Source: JAUYQR01 sp963822435
Lineage (GTDB): Bacteria; Pseudomonadota; Alphaproteobacteria; Rhodobacterales; Rhodobacteraceae
Assembly (NCBI GenBank): GCA_963822435.1
Contig: CAWGHN010000006.1
Coordinates: 1-64,000 of the forward strand
DNA length: 64,000 nucleotides
Direction of reading: 5' to 3'
Shown here: positions 8,340-16,682 of the stretch, in pieces
Layout: every line of letters starts with the position of its first letter
How positions within the stretch are numbered: the stretch's first letter is position 1
The notes under the pieces: model-generated
What the model saw: only the letters and a program-made list of their open reading frames with translations
Databases searched by the model: none
What the model was told of the DNA's origin: nothing
Program-made: the position numbers and the translations under genes

Positions 8340-9277
8340 GCTTTTCTCGGCCTCCGCAGACGGGGATCGGCGAGCATCGCCAGAAGATCGACGAGCAGGT
8401 TGATCGAGACGAAGAACACCACGAATAGCGTCAGGATCGCCTGCATCCCGATGAAATCCCGAAACCGGATCGCCTCGATGAAGAAAGCGCCGACGCCGTT
8501 CAGACCGAACACACGTTCGACCACGATGGCACCGATGATCATCAACGTGAATTGTGCGCCGAAGGTGGTCATGTAGGGGATAGCGATGTTTGGCAGAGCT
8601 TCACGCAGCAACACCGCGCTGCGGGTCAACCCCTTGGCAAAACCCGTGGTGGCGAAGGGGCGCGACATGGTGTCTTGCAGGTTGACGCGCACGACGCGTG
8701 CCAGGACCGAAGCCGGGAAGAGCGCGATGGTGATCCAGGGCAGCAGCCATGAGGTCAAGCCCGAGACACCGAAGGTCGGCACCATCCCGAGCCAGACCGA
8801 GAACACGATCACCAGCATAGCCGCGACGAAGAAGTTCGGGGTCGAGGCCCCGACCAGCGCCAACCCGTGCAGCACCCGGTCGACAATGCCGCCGTTCGAC
8901 GCAGCCCCGGCGATGCCCATCGCCAAGGACAAAACCAGCGCCAGCACCCCACCACCTGCCAGCAGCGCGAGCGTCATCGGGATACGCTCGGCAAATTCCT
9001 CGGCCATCGGCTTGCCGGTCCGCAGGCTGACTCCGAAATCCCCGGTCAAGGCATCGACCAGCCAGCGCGCATAGCGCACAGGCAGGGGATCGTTCAGGCC
9101 GAGATCATCGGCGATCTTGGCGATCATCTCGCCATCTGCGCCCGCGCCCGCCGCCCGCTCCGCGATCAGGGCGGCGACGTTGCCGGGCGCTGCGGTGACC
9201 AGCCAGAAGGTCAGCGCCGTCGCGGCCAGCATCAGAAAGAGGGCAAGCCCCACCCGCCGCATGAACATGCGTTGCAT
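8336..9277 (-). CDS. nikB: ABC transporter permease (NikB/DppB-like)
   Basis: A 313-aa permease with the N-terminal RVGLALFLMLAATALTFWLV helix, the DppB-type loop (LNDPLPVRYARWLVDALTGD then FGVSLRTGKP) and later transmembrane helices ending LLAMLADPRLRRP. It follows the binding-protein gene after 24 bases and forms the translocation pore with NikC. Confidence 0.8.
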   Translation of the reverse strand: MQRMFMRRVGLALFLMLAATALTFWLVTAAPGNVAALIAERAAGAGADGEMIAKIADDLGLNDPLPVRYARWLVDALTGDFGVSLRTGKPMAEEFAERIPMTLALLAGGGVLALVLSLAMGIAGAASNGGIVDRVLHGLALVGASTPNFFVAAMLVIVFSVWLGMVPTFGVSGLTSWLLPWITIALFPASVLARVVRVNLQDTMSRPFATTGFAKGLTRSAVLLREALPNIAIPYMTTFGAQFTLMIIGAIVVERVFGLNGVGAFFIEAIRFRDFIGMQAILTLFVVFFVSINLLVDLLAMLADPRLRRPRKA

Positions 9278-9301
9278 CGAAATCGCCCTCCTTGGGTCAG
9301 G

Positions 9302-10849
9302 TCAACCCAGCGTGATGCCTTTGAACGGCAGGTCATAGTCCGTGGCCGGCAGGGTGAAACCTTTGACCCGCGGGTTCACGGCCCACAGCCGCTGCGTCAC
9401 CACCAGCGGGCAGGCCGCCGTGTTGTCGCGCAGCCAGTCGTAGACCGCCTGCATCGCGCCTTCGCGGGCATCACCGCCGGTCTCCAGCGCGGTCGCCACC
9501 AGTGCATCCAGATCGGGGTGAACATAGATCTTGCCATCCGGCCCGGTGTCCGACGCGGTTACGAAGGACGCTCCAAGCGAACCATGCGGATCGTAAGGCG
9601 CGCCGTAGGTGGCGAAGAAGGTCAGGTCATAGTCGAAGTTCGGGCGACGCTCGTGCATTGTGGCGTTGTCGACCGTCTCGATGTTGGTCTTGACGCCGAC
9701 CTCCATCAGCATGCCCTGGATCATCTCGGCGATCCGGCGCGACCCGGGGAAGGATTCTTCGGAGACGAGAAAAGCGATCTCCAGCGCTGCCCCATCCTTG
9801 GTCCAGCCCGAAGCGTCACCCGTCCAGCCGCCTGCCGCCAGCGCGGCCTGCGCAGCGGCCACATCGCGCGCCGGGACTGGAGTGCGCGCTCCAGCAGTCG
9901 GCACCGTGGTCGGGAAGATGTCTGCGGTCGGGTCCGCATAACCTTCGAATAGAACGGTCGCCACGGCAGCACGGTCAATGCCGAGGAAGATCGCATCACG
10001 CACGGCCTTGTCCTGCATCATCGGCGACTTTGGCGAAAAGCCGAGGATCGTCGTCGCCGTGCCCGGCTCGGCCACGATGGTCATGCCTTCGCCCTCCAGC
10101 GCCTTGGCGCGGCGCGGCGACAGGGCCGCGACCCAGTCGCCGCCGATCACGTCCAGCTCGCCAGCGCGCAGCGCGTTGGCGCGAGCCAGTTCGTCCGGCA
10201 CCACTTTCAGTTCCATCCGGCCAAAGGCGGGCTTTTCGCCCCAGTAGGCATCGTTGCGCACAAGAACTGTCTCGGTCGAAGAGTAGCTCTCCACGATCCA
10301 CGGCCCGGTGCCAATCGGCTGGCCCGCCGCCGCCTTTGGCGACAGGAAGCGGACCGGGCGCACGATGGTGAGTTCCAGAAGCGCTGCCGGAACCGGGCGC
10401 TTCAGCTTGACTGTGATTTTGTTGGGCGCGTCGATGATGATGCTGTCATAGGCATCGGCAATTCCGATCCACGAGAAATCAGCCACTCCCATCCAACGTT
10501 TCAGGTTCCATTCGGCCGCGGTTGCGTCGAACGGAGTGCCGTCCGAGAAGCTGACCCCCTCGCGCAAGTCAAAACTGATCGACAGACCGTCTTCGGCCAC
10601 CGTCCAGGCTGTCGCCAGACCGGGCTCCAACGCGCCGCCGGGTCCGTAGTGGATCAGCGCATCAAAAACGGCGGAGTAAGACGAGAGCGTCGAGACGTTC
10701 TGCAACAGGTCGAGGTCGCCCGTTTCGCCCGCGATGGCGACGCGCAGGGTGTCGGCATGGCCATCGGCATGGGCAATCCGTGGTAGGACGGACAGGAACG
10801 ACAAACCCGCCGTGGTGGCAAGGAAGGAACGACGGTCGAGCTTCAGCAT
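9302..10849 (-). CDS. nikA: periplasmic substrate-binding protein (NikA-like)
   Basis: A 515-aa family 5 solute-binding protein with an RR-containing signal peptide (LDRRSFLATTAGLSFLSV, possible Tat substrate). Similarity to nickel-binding NikA can be read in VRPVRFLSP (NikA has RPFRF, which includes a metallophore-contacting arginine), PIGTGPWIVES, YWGEKPAF and YGAPYDPH. NikA proteins bind Ni(II) in small organic chelates such as histidine. First gene of a six-gene operon on the minus strand. The genes beyond the convergent border are nickel/cobalt exporters, which supports the metal assignment over peptide transport; related opine/metallophore importers (CntA) remain possible. Confidence 0.7.
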   Translation of the reverse strand: MLKLDRRSFLATTAGLSFLSVLPRIAHADGHADTLRVAIAGETGDLDLLQNVSTLSSYSAVFDALIHYGPGGALEPGLATAWTVAEDGLSISFDLREGVSFSDGTPFDATAAEWNLKRWMGVADFSWIGIADAYDSIIIDAPNKITVKLKRPVPAALLELTIVRPVRFLSPKAAAGQPIGTGPWIVESYSSTETVLVRNDAYWGEKPAFGRMELKVVPDELARANALRAGELDVIGGDWVAALSPRRAKALEGEGMTIVAEPGTATTILGFSPKSPMMQDKAVRDAIFLGIDRAAVATVLFEGYADPTADIFPTTVPTAGARTPVPARDVAAAQAALAAGGWTGDASGWTKDGAALEIAFLVSEESFPGSRRIAEMIQGMLMEVGVKTNIETVDNATMHERRPNFDYDLTFFATYGAPYDPHGSLGASFVTASDTGPDGKIYVHPDLDALVATALETGGDAREGAMQAVYDWLRDNTAACPLVVTQRLWAVNPRVKGFTLPATDYDLPFKGITLG

Positions 10850-11034
10850 GACTTACCCCTGTTGGTTGGCTTCGGGAAAGCCTAGCAGGGCAACCAGTAA
10901 TGTATAGATGAAAACGCTCGAGCGGTATCATTCTCACCGATACTTTGGTCAGCCCGCCAAGTTATCTGGCACACTGGTTGCTGCCAAGCTGCGGTCGGCA
11001 CAAAATCCTGCCTTTGTGCAGCACATTCTTCATT
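10850..11034 (-). promoter_or_regulatory. nik operon upstream region with candidate operators
   Basis: This 185-base space must hold the promoter of the nikA operon. Two dyads stand out: CGCTCGAGCG (10915-10924), a perfect 10-base palindrome, and GTATC-N9-GATAC (10925-10943) beside it. Either could bind the GntR/HutC-type regulator encoded at the operon end. No consensus -35/-10 pair is obvious. Confidence 0.3.
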
Positions 11035-11046
11035 TGGACTTGCCCG
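11035..11046 (+). repeat. IS3-type terminal inverted repeat, left
   Basis: TGGACTTGCCCG, identical over 12 bases to the inverted copy at 12267-12278; the match fades after this point. Confidence 0.8.
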
Positions 11047-11063
11047 TATTTTGTTGGGAGCGT

Positions 11064-11935
11064 TCAACTCACCTCCTGGGCCTTCCGCTTGAAGGCGATG
11101 GGGCTCTGGAAGCCGAGCGATGAATGCCGCGGGACGGGTTTCAGAACTCGTCGACGTATCTGGCGGCGGCGTTTTTGGCCTGCAGGCGGGATTGCCAGGC
11201 GACGGGCCAGATCAGCTCCGACTTGATGGTCTTGAAGAACGTTTCGGCCATCGAGTTGTCGTAGCAGTTCGCGCGCCCGCTTATTGAGATCTAGATGGCA
11301 CGTTTCTGAAGCAGCGCCTTGTAGCCCACTGAGCAGTATTGCGAGCCACGGTCGGAATGATGGACCAGATCCTAGCGCAGTGTTGCGCGCCACCAGAGCA
11401 CGGCGCAAGGCCTCGACGGCTAGGCCGCACTTCAGGCGTCACTCGTGGCCCGGCCAAAGACTCGCCGCGAGAAGAGGTCGAGAACAATGGCGAGGCAGAG
11501 CCCACCCTCTGCCATCCCGATGCAGAAGATGTCCGCTCCCCATTTCCGGTCGGGGCCATCGGCAGTGAAGTCCTGCGCCATCAGATTGGGCGCGAATGGC
11601 CAGGCCTGATCGCTGTCCGTCGTGCGTTTGAAGCGCCGCTGCTGCCGCGCAATCAACTGCTTCTCGCGCATCAGCCATACCGTGCGATGCCGCCCGATCT
11701 CATGGCCCGCGTCGAAGAGATTGTGGTGCATGCGCGGGCTGCCATGCGTGCCGTTCGAGAGCGTAAAGGCCGTCCGGATATGGGCCAGATAGACCATTTC
11801 CTGCTGCTGGCGGCGACAAGCCGAACGTTCCTGCCACGCGAAGAAGTCGCTCTGGCTGGTACCCAGAACATGATGCCTCCGGCTGATCGGGAAGCGGGAC
11901 TTCTCTGCACCGATGTAGGCGAACTTCACCGACAT
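11064..11935 (-). pseudogene. IS3-family transposase orfB, frameshifted
   Basis: The intact part (11432-11935) begins MSVKFAYIGAEK and contains THGSPRMHHNL, IGRHRTVWLMRE and the DDE segment KWGADIFCIG ... AIVLDLFSRRVFG. The remainder is recognisable only in other frames: LVARNTA, then ANCYDNSMAETFFKTIKSE (carrying the catalytic Glu), then LGFQSPIAF. Stops include TAG near 11290 and TGA near 11144. The element cannot make its own transposase. Confidence 0.8.
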
Positions 11936-11944
11936 TCGTCATGT

Positions 11945-12224
11945 CTCTTGAATCAATGGCGTGACATGGCTCACCTGTTTTCATTGCGTCGCGCTTCTGC
12001 TTACGGACCGCATTCTCCCGGCGCCGCCGTTTCAACTCAACATGCAGATCGACCGCTGCCTCACTCGTCTCGCTGACATCACGCTCTTGGCTCAGCCAGC
12101 GCGTCAGCGTCGATAACTAGATCCCCAGATCCGCCGCGATCTCCCGCCGCGTCCGGCCGCTGGTCAGCGCCAGCCGCACTGCTTCACGCCGAAGCTCCGG
12201 AGTCGGTCTTTTCCCGTTTTCCAT
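11945..12224 (-). pseudogene. IS3-family transposase orfA, interrupted
   Basis: The frame begins MENGKRPTPELRREAV, a typical helix-turn-helix OrfA start (RREIAADLGI), and is stopped by TAG at 12117-12119. Beyond that stop the same frame continues recognisably (LSTLTRWLSQERDV, then a basic leucine-zipper-like stretch ELKRRRRENAVRKQK), so a single nonsense mutation broke the gene. Confidence 0.75.
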
Positions 12225-12266
12225 AGAACACCTTCTGGTTCCGCCGTTGGTGCCCGGCACATTTTC

Positions 12267-12278
12267 CGGGCAAGTCCA
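12267..12278 (-). repeat. IS3-type terminal inverted repeat, right
   Basis: CGGGCAAGTCCA on the plus strand is the reverse complement of the left end of the element. Confidence 0.8.
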
Positions 12279-12385
12279 GTTTGGAAATCTGACGTCCATG
12301 GTGGCAGGGCCTCCTCGGTCAGATCCTCGTCCCATGCGAGGGCCTCATGGCGACTCGCCTGACACGCTCATCTCGAGCCGCCGCA

Positions 12386-14782
12386 TCAAGACAAAGCCAA
12401 CGTTTCCTCGGCTTGGGCAACATGGCGCTTCACGGCGATGAAGCTGTCCGGAGTGACCGAAATGGAATCGATACCGGCGTTCACAAGGCGTCGGGCAAAG
12501 GATGGATCGTTACTAGGCGCCTGGCCGCACAGCCCAACCTTTGAACCGGCCTTGTGGGCGCGGGTGATGAGGCTTTCGATCATCCACAGGACCGCAGGGT
12601 CCGATTCGCTGAAAAGGTCGGCGAGATCTTCGCAATCGCGGTCAACGCCCAAGGTAAGCTGCGTCAGATCATTGGAACCAATGGAAAAGCCGTCGAAGCG
12701 TGTGGCGAAGTCTTCGGCCAGAATGACGTTCGCGGGGATTTCGGCCATCACATAGATTTCAAGCCCGCTTACTCCGCGTTCAAGCCCATTCGCCTGCATC
12801 ACCGCCAGAACCTTGTCGGCCTCAGCCGGGCTGCGGCAGAACGGGATCATTGCGACAACGTTCTTGAACCCCATCTCGTCTCGAAGTCGTCGGATTGCCT
12901 TGCATTCAAGCGCGAATCCCTTTGCATAGCGCGGGGAATAATACCGCGACGCGCCGCGGAAGCCGATCATCGGGTTCTCCTCGGCTGGTTCAAATTCACG
13001 CCCGCCCAAAAGCTCGGCGTATTCGTTGGTCTTGAAATCGCTCATCCGCACGATCACTGGCCTAGGGTAAGCGACCGCAGCGATCTGCGACAGGCCGCGG
13101 GCCAGCCGATCGACAAAGAAATCAGTCTTGTCCGCGTAGCCCACAGTCAGTTCGGCGATTTCGGCCTTGGCCGCTTCGTCTTTAAGCCGGTCGAAATGCA
13201 CCAAGGCCATCGGATGCACCTTGATTGCGTTGTTGACCACGAATTCCATCCGCGCGAGACCGACACCGTCAAAAGGCAGCCGCCACCATCGGAACGCGGC
13301 CGAGGGGTTGGCCATGTTCAGCATGACATGTGTCCGGGTCGAGGGCAGATCGTCGATCCGTAGGTCTTCGGCATCGAATTCGGCCATACCATCGTAGATA
13401 ACGCCGTCGCCTCCGCCGGCGCAGGATACGGTCACCTCCTGTTCGTCATGCAGAAGGTGCGTGGCGTTACCGGTTCCGACAATGGCTGGCAGACCGAGTT
13501 CTCGGCTGACAATGGCGGCATGGCTGGTGCGGCCGCCGTGATCGGTGACGATGGCCGAGGCGCGCTTCATGATGGGCACCCAGTCGGGGTCAGTGGTCGA
13601 GGTGACAAGGATCGACCCGTCGACGAAGCGGTCGATGTCCTTGGCGCTTTCGATGATGCTGACGCGGCCTGCGGCAACCGCGCTGCCGACGCTAAGCCCT
13701 GTAAGCAGCGTCTTGCCGGCCTTCGTGATTGTGTAGGACTTGATCGCCCCGGCGTCGGCACGCGACTGCACGGTTTCGGGGCGGGCCTGCACGATGAACA
13801 ATTCGCCGGTGTCGCCATCACGGGCCCACTCCATGTCCATCGGCTGACCGTAGTGGTCTTCGATGGAGACAGCCATGCGGGACAGTTCCAGGATTTCTAC
13901 GTCACTCAATACCCAAGCCGCACGCTCGGCCTTCGAGGTCGGCACGTTGCGCGTCTCGCCGCCTTGCTGGCCTGCGTAGATCATCTTGATCTCTTTCGCG
14001 CCCAGCTTCTTTTCGACGATGGGCGTCAGGTCGGGGGTGCCAAGAAATGGCTTGTAGACCTGGTATTCATCTGGGTTTACCGCCCCCTGCACCACGTTTT
14101 CGCCTAACCCCCAGGCGGCGTTGATCAGCGCAATCTTGTCAAACCCGCTTTCGGTGTCGATCGAGAACATCACACCCGACCCGCCAGTATCGGAGCGGAC
14201 CATCCGCTGCACGCCTATCGACAGTGCAACCTTCGTGTGTCCGAACCCCTGCAATTGACGATAAGTTATGGCCCTGTCGGTAAAGAGCGAGGCGAAGCAG
14301 CGCCGGCTGGCTGCCAGAACCGCCTTTTCGCCGCGCACGTTAAGATAGGTTTCCTGCTGTCCGGCAAAACTGGCATCCGGCAGGTCTTCGGCTGTTGCGC
14401 TTGACCGAACGGCCACGGGCAGGTCCGGCACCCCGGCGCGGCGCGACAGCTCGCGATAGCTGTCCAGAATATCCACTTCGATATCCCTGGGCCAATCACC
14501 GCCAAGTATCATGGCGCGAACTTGGGAACCGGCCTCATGAAGCGGGATCTTGTGGTCCTGCCACCGACCGATCACGTCGTCGATCCGCGCGTCGAGGTCG
14601 TTGGCGGCAAGGTAGGCGCGATACGCGTCAGCTGTTGTCGCAAAACCGGACGGCACGCGGATACCCTTCCTGCCCAGTTGTTGGATCATTTCGCCAAGCG
14701 AACTGTTCTTGCCGCCAACAAGCGCGACGTCGCGTCGGGTCAGGGTTTCGAACCACAACACGTTTGCCGACTTTCCCGACAT
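12386..14782 (-). CDS. ppsA: phosphoenolpyruvate synthase
   Basis: A 798-aa cytosolic enzyme converting pyruvate, ATP and water to PEP, AMP and phosphate. The N-terminal ATP-binding domain starts VGGKNSSLGEM and includes VRSSATAEDLPDASFAGQ. The phosphohistidine domain has GGRTSHAAIVSRELGLPA with the catalytic His at about 421. The C-terminal PEP/pyruvate barrel has GSNDLTQLTLGVDRD and VGLCGQAPS. Length is normal for PpsA. It faces the unknown gene at 14914 across a space holding a perfect FNR-type box, so oxygen-dependent control is likely. Confidence 0.92.
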   Translation of the reverse strand: MSGKSANVLWFETLTRRDVALVGGKNSSLGEMIQQLGRKGIRVPSGFATTADAYRAYLAANDLDARIDDVIGRWQDHKIPLHEAGSQVRAMILGGDWPRDIEVDILDSYRELSRRAGVPDLPVAVRSSATAEDLPDASFAGQQETYLNVRGEKAVLAASRRCFASLFTDRAITYRQLQGFGHTKVALSIGVQRMVRSDTGGSGVMFSIDTESGFDKIALINAAWGLGENVVQGAVNPDEYQVYKPFLGTPDLTPIVEKKLGAKEIKMIYAGQQGGETRNVPTSKAERAAWVLSDVEILELSRMAVSIEDHYGQPMDMEWARDGDTGELFIVQARPETVQSRADAGAIKSYTITKAGKTLLTGLSVGSAVAAGRVSIIESAKDIDRFVDGSILVTSTTDPDWVPIMKRASAIVTDHGGRTSHAAIVSRELGLPAIVGTGNATHLLHDEQEVTVSCAGGGDGVIYDGMAEFDAEDLRIDDLPSTRTHVMLNMANPSAAFRWWRLPFDGVGLARMEFVVNNAIKVHPMALVHFDRLKDEAAKAEIAELTVGYADKTDFFVDRLARGLSQIAAVAYPRPVIVRMSDFKTNEYAELLGGREFEPAEENPMIGFRGASRYYSPRYAKGFALECKAIRRLRDEMGFKNVVAMIPFCRSPAEADKVLAVMQANGLERGVSGLEIYVMAEIPANVILAEDFATRFDGFSIGSNDLTQLTLGVDRDCEDLADLFSESDPAVLWMIESLITRAHKAGSKVGLCGQAPSNDPSFARRLVNAGIDSISVTPDSFIAVKRHVAQAEETLALS

Positions 14783-14845
14783 CGCAGCCTCCGCGCCAAG
14801 GGAACTATGAAAGGTTCATGCTGCACATGGCCGGGCAGGACCGCA

Positions 14846-14859
14846 TTGATGCCAATCAA
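14846..14859. promoter_or_regulatory. FNR/FnrL-type box
   Basis: TTGAT-GCCA-ATCAA is a perfect match to the FNR-family consensus TTGAT-N4-ATCAA. Its centre lies about 70 bases from the ppsA start and 61 from the start at 14914, so it could act on either divergent gene. Confidence 0.65.
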
Positions 14860-14913
14860 ACAGAAGGCCGATCAGCCATGATATGGTGGTCATAGCCAAA
14901 GGGAGCACGAGAC

Positions 14914-15273
14914 ATGATCAAATCCGACATTGAGCGACTGATCCATGAGGTCGAATCCTCTGCAACGCTTGACCACGCTTCGTTCAGCCGCAGCGTCGAA
15001 GCGTTGCGTCATGTCTTTCCGGAAACGGCGATGGCGCTTGCAGCAACGACAGACCTGGTCGAGCAGGTGTTGCATCTGATCGACGCGATTCTGCCCACAT
15101 GGACTATCCAGCTGACCGGCAAGGCAATGGAGCCGGACGGTCATTGGCGGTGTTCGCTGCGCGAAACTCGCGGCCGGGACGAAGACGAGGTGATCGGCCT
15201 TGGCTCGGGTGCCGTTGTTGGACTGGCGCTGCTTGCTGCCCTTTTGCGCGTCGCTCTTGCAAAGGCGCGTTGA
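14914..15273 (+). CDS. hypothetical protein
   Basis: A 119-aa protein of unknown function. The N-terminal half is helical and acidic. A central segment (PTWTIQLTG, then GHWRCSLRETRGRDEDEVIG) suggests a small alpha/beta sandwich. The C-terminus is hydrophobic (GAVVGLALLAALLRVAL), either a buried helix or a membrane anchor. AGGGAG precedes the ATG by about 9 bases. The FNR-type box upstream and the neighbours suggest expression under low oxygen. Confidence 0.65.
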   Translation: MIKSDIERLIHEVESSATLDHASFSRSVEALRHVFPETAMALAATTDLVEQVLHLIDAILPTWTIQLTGKAMEPDGHWRCSLRETRGRDEDEVIGLGSGAVVGLALLAALLRVALAKAR

Positions 15274-15465
15274 CGCCTTGACCTTGTGCAGCCCTGCGGA
15301 TGGGTCGCTGGTCCTGTCGGCCAGGGCGCACATTTCGAAGCCTGGAGCCTTCGGAAGGACTGGTGGCGTCAGGGCGAAACCGGAGCCGATGACGCAGATC
15401 AATGCACAGGGCCCAAGCGTCGTGCCAGTCTGACCCAAGGTTTCGGATTGGAGCATTGCAGCACC

Positions 15466-15936
15466 ATGAAAACGGATTCGTCGAAGATATGGGCTTTGGT
15501 GATCAACGGTGCGCGGTGTCGGATCCTGCGTGGACTGTACGGCCACGGCGCGGAGGCACCTGCAGAATTGGTCCTGCGGTCCGAAGCGCGCAATCTGCGT
15601 GACATCATGTCTGACAAACCCGGCCGCTCGTTTGCGTCGCAGGGGGGCGGGCGGAGATCGGCAATCGAATACGCCAGCGATCCGATAGCAGAAGACCAGC
15701 GGGAGTTCATCCGTCAGGTCATTTCACTTCTGGAAAGTCATCGCCGCGCCGGTGATTTTTCCCGCTTGGCGGTCTTTGCAGAGCACGAGATGCTGGGACA
15801 TTTGCGCCAGATGCTGCCGCCGTCGCTGGCAGAAATGGTGATCCGCGAGGAGCCGAAGAACCTGTTGCACCTTTCGGCCCTTGATCTTGCAGCGGTGGTG
15901 GCCCACGAATTGCAAGGTGGGTCAGCAATTTCCTGA
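15466..15936 (+). CDS. host attachment (PF10116-type) family protein
   Basis: A 156-aa cytosolic protein resembling the family annotated 'protein required for attachment to host cells': N-terminal WALVINGARCRIL, central LRDIMSDKPGRSF followed by GRRSAIEYASDP, then LAVFAEHEMLGHLRQMLP and a C-terminal LHLSALDLAAVVAHEL. The family name comes from a plant-associated bacterium; its real activity is unclear, and a peptide-release-factor-like fold has been noted for related proteins. The start at 15466 gives the expected family N-terminus; the frame is open upstream without similarity. Probably part of the stress/low-oxygen set. Confidence 0.75.
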   Translation: MKTDSSKIWALVINGARCRILRGLYGHGAEAPAELVLRSEARNLRDIMSDKPGRSFASQGGGRRSAIEYASDPIAEDQREFIRQVISLLESHRRAGDFSRLAVFAEHEMLGHLRQMLPPSLAEMVIREEPKNLLHLSALDLAAVVAHELQGGSAIS

Positions 15937-16204
15937 TTGAGGATGGTTGCTGCGCCGAATGTGATCGTGCCTCGACTGGTGATGCGGGCTGCGCCGCCTC
16001 GATGTACGGGATCGGCACGGCTGAAGATCTGTCCGACCGATCGTCCGGACCGGCAGCACGCCGCGCAATTCGTGCGCGCGGCACGTTACAGAAGATAGTG
16101 CTGCAAGAGAGTGGGCGTTGCGCATCGTCAATGCCAAAGGCATCGCAATGCCTATCCTGAAGTGGCCACATCATCTGAATGTTGGCAAGGCATGGAAGGG
16201 GAAG

Positions 16205-16618
16205 ATGATGATTAAGTTCTGGATTCTGTCGGCTACCACTGCTCTGGTTGCCACGGCAGCCTTGGCTCAGGACGCAACGCAGGAATTTGCAGTCGGGCGG
16301 GAAGAATTTCTGCGCGGTTGCGCGGCCTGCCATGGCGAGGCTGCCGACGGCAACGGCGAGATTGCGAGCATGTTCAAGACACCGGTACCGGACCTGACGG
16401 GAATAGCCGCGCGGAACGACGGCGCCTTTCCGCTTCTGAAGGTGATCCAGGCAATTGACGGGCGTGCAGTGATCAGAGGTCACGGGAACCCGATGCCAGT
16501 CTTCGGGAACCGTTTCCGCGCAGAGGCATCCCGAAATGATGCAGATCTCGGAGCGGAATCCCTGGCGCGCGGACGGGTTCTGGAGCTTGCGCTATATATT
16601 CAGTCGATCCAGAAATAG
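16205..16618 (+). CDS. c-type cytochrome
   Basis: A 137-aa periplasmic monohaem cytochrome c. The signal peptide is followed by cleavage near LAQDA. The haem motif is CAACH at about residues 38-42, with GNGEIASMF downstream, and a candidate distal Met ligand in NPMPVFG. The start is MM (16205 or 16208) with AAGGGGAAG directly upstream. The 268 bases before it show no gene. The electron partner is not evident. It converges with the kinase fusion at 16683. Confidence 0.85.
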   Translation: MMIKFWILSATTALVATAALAQDATQEFAVGREEFLRGCAACHGEAADGNGEIASMFKTPVPDLTGIAARNDGAFPLLKVIQAIDGRAVIRGHGNPMPVFGNRFRAEASRNDADLGAESLARGRVLELALYIQSIQK

Positions 16619-16682
16619 CCTTGCGACAGCGTATCCGTCGGATTGCCCTGCAGTGGGCAGTCCGTCCATTTCTGATCTGTTG

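Larger units (their letters stand above)
11035..12278 (-). mobile_element. degenerate IS3-family insertion sequence
   Basis: The element is 1244 bp, the usual IS3-family size, and is bounded by 12-base terminal inverted repeats TGGACTTGCCCG (11035-11046 and, inverted, 12267-12278). Inside on the minus strand are orfA and orfB remnants with stops and frameshifts. Flanking bases (ATT left, GTT right) do not form a clean target duplication, consistent with an old insertion or later mutation. It separates the metal block from the ppsA block. Confidence 0.85.

Noticed and set aside
15466..15936. Prophage remnant, suggested by the 'host attachment' family name.
   Set aside because: No phage structural, integrase or lysis gene is nearby; the family is a bacterial stress-type protein with a misleading name.
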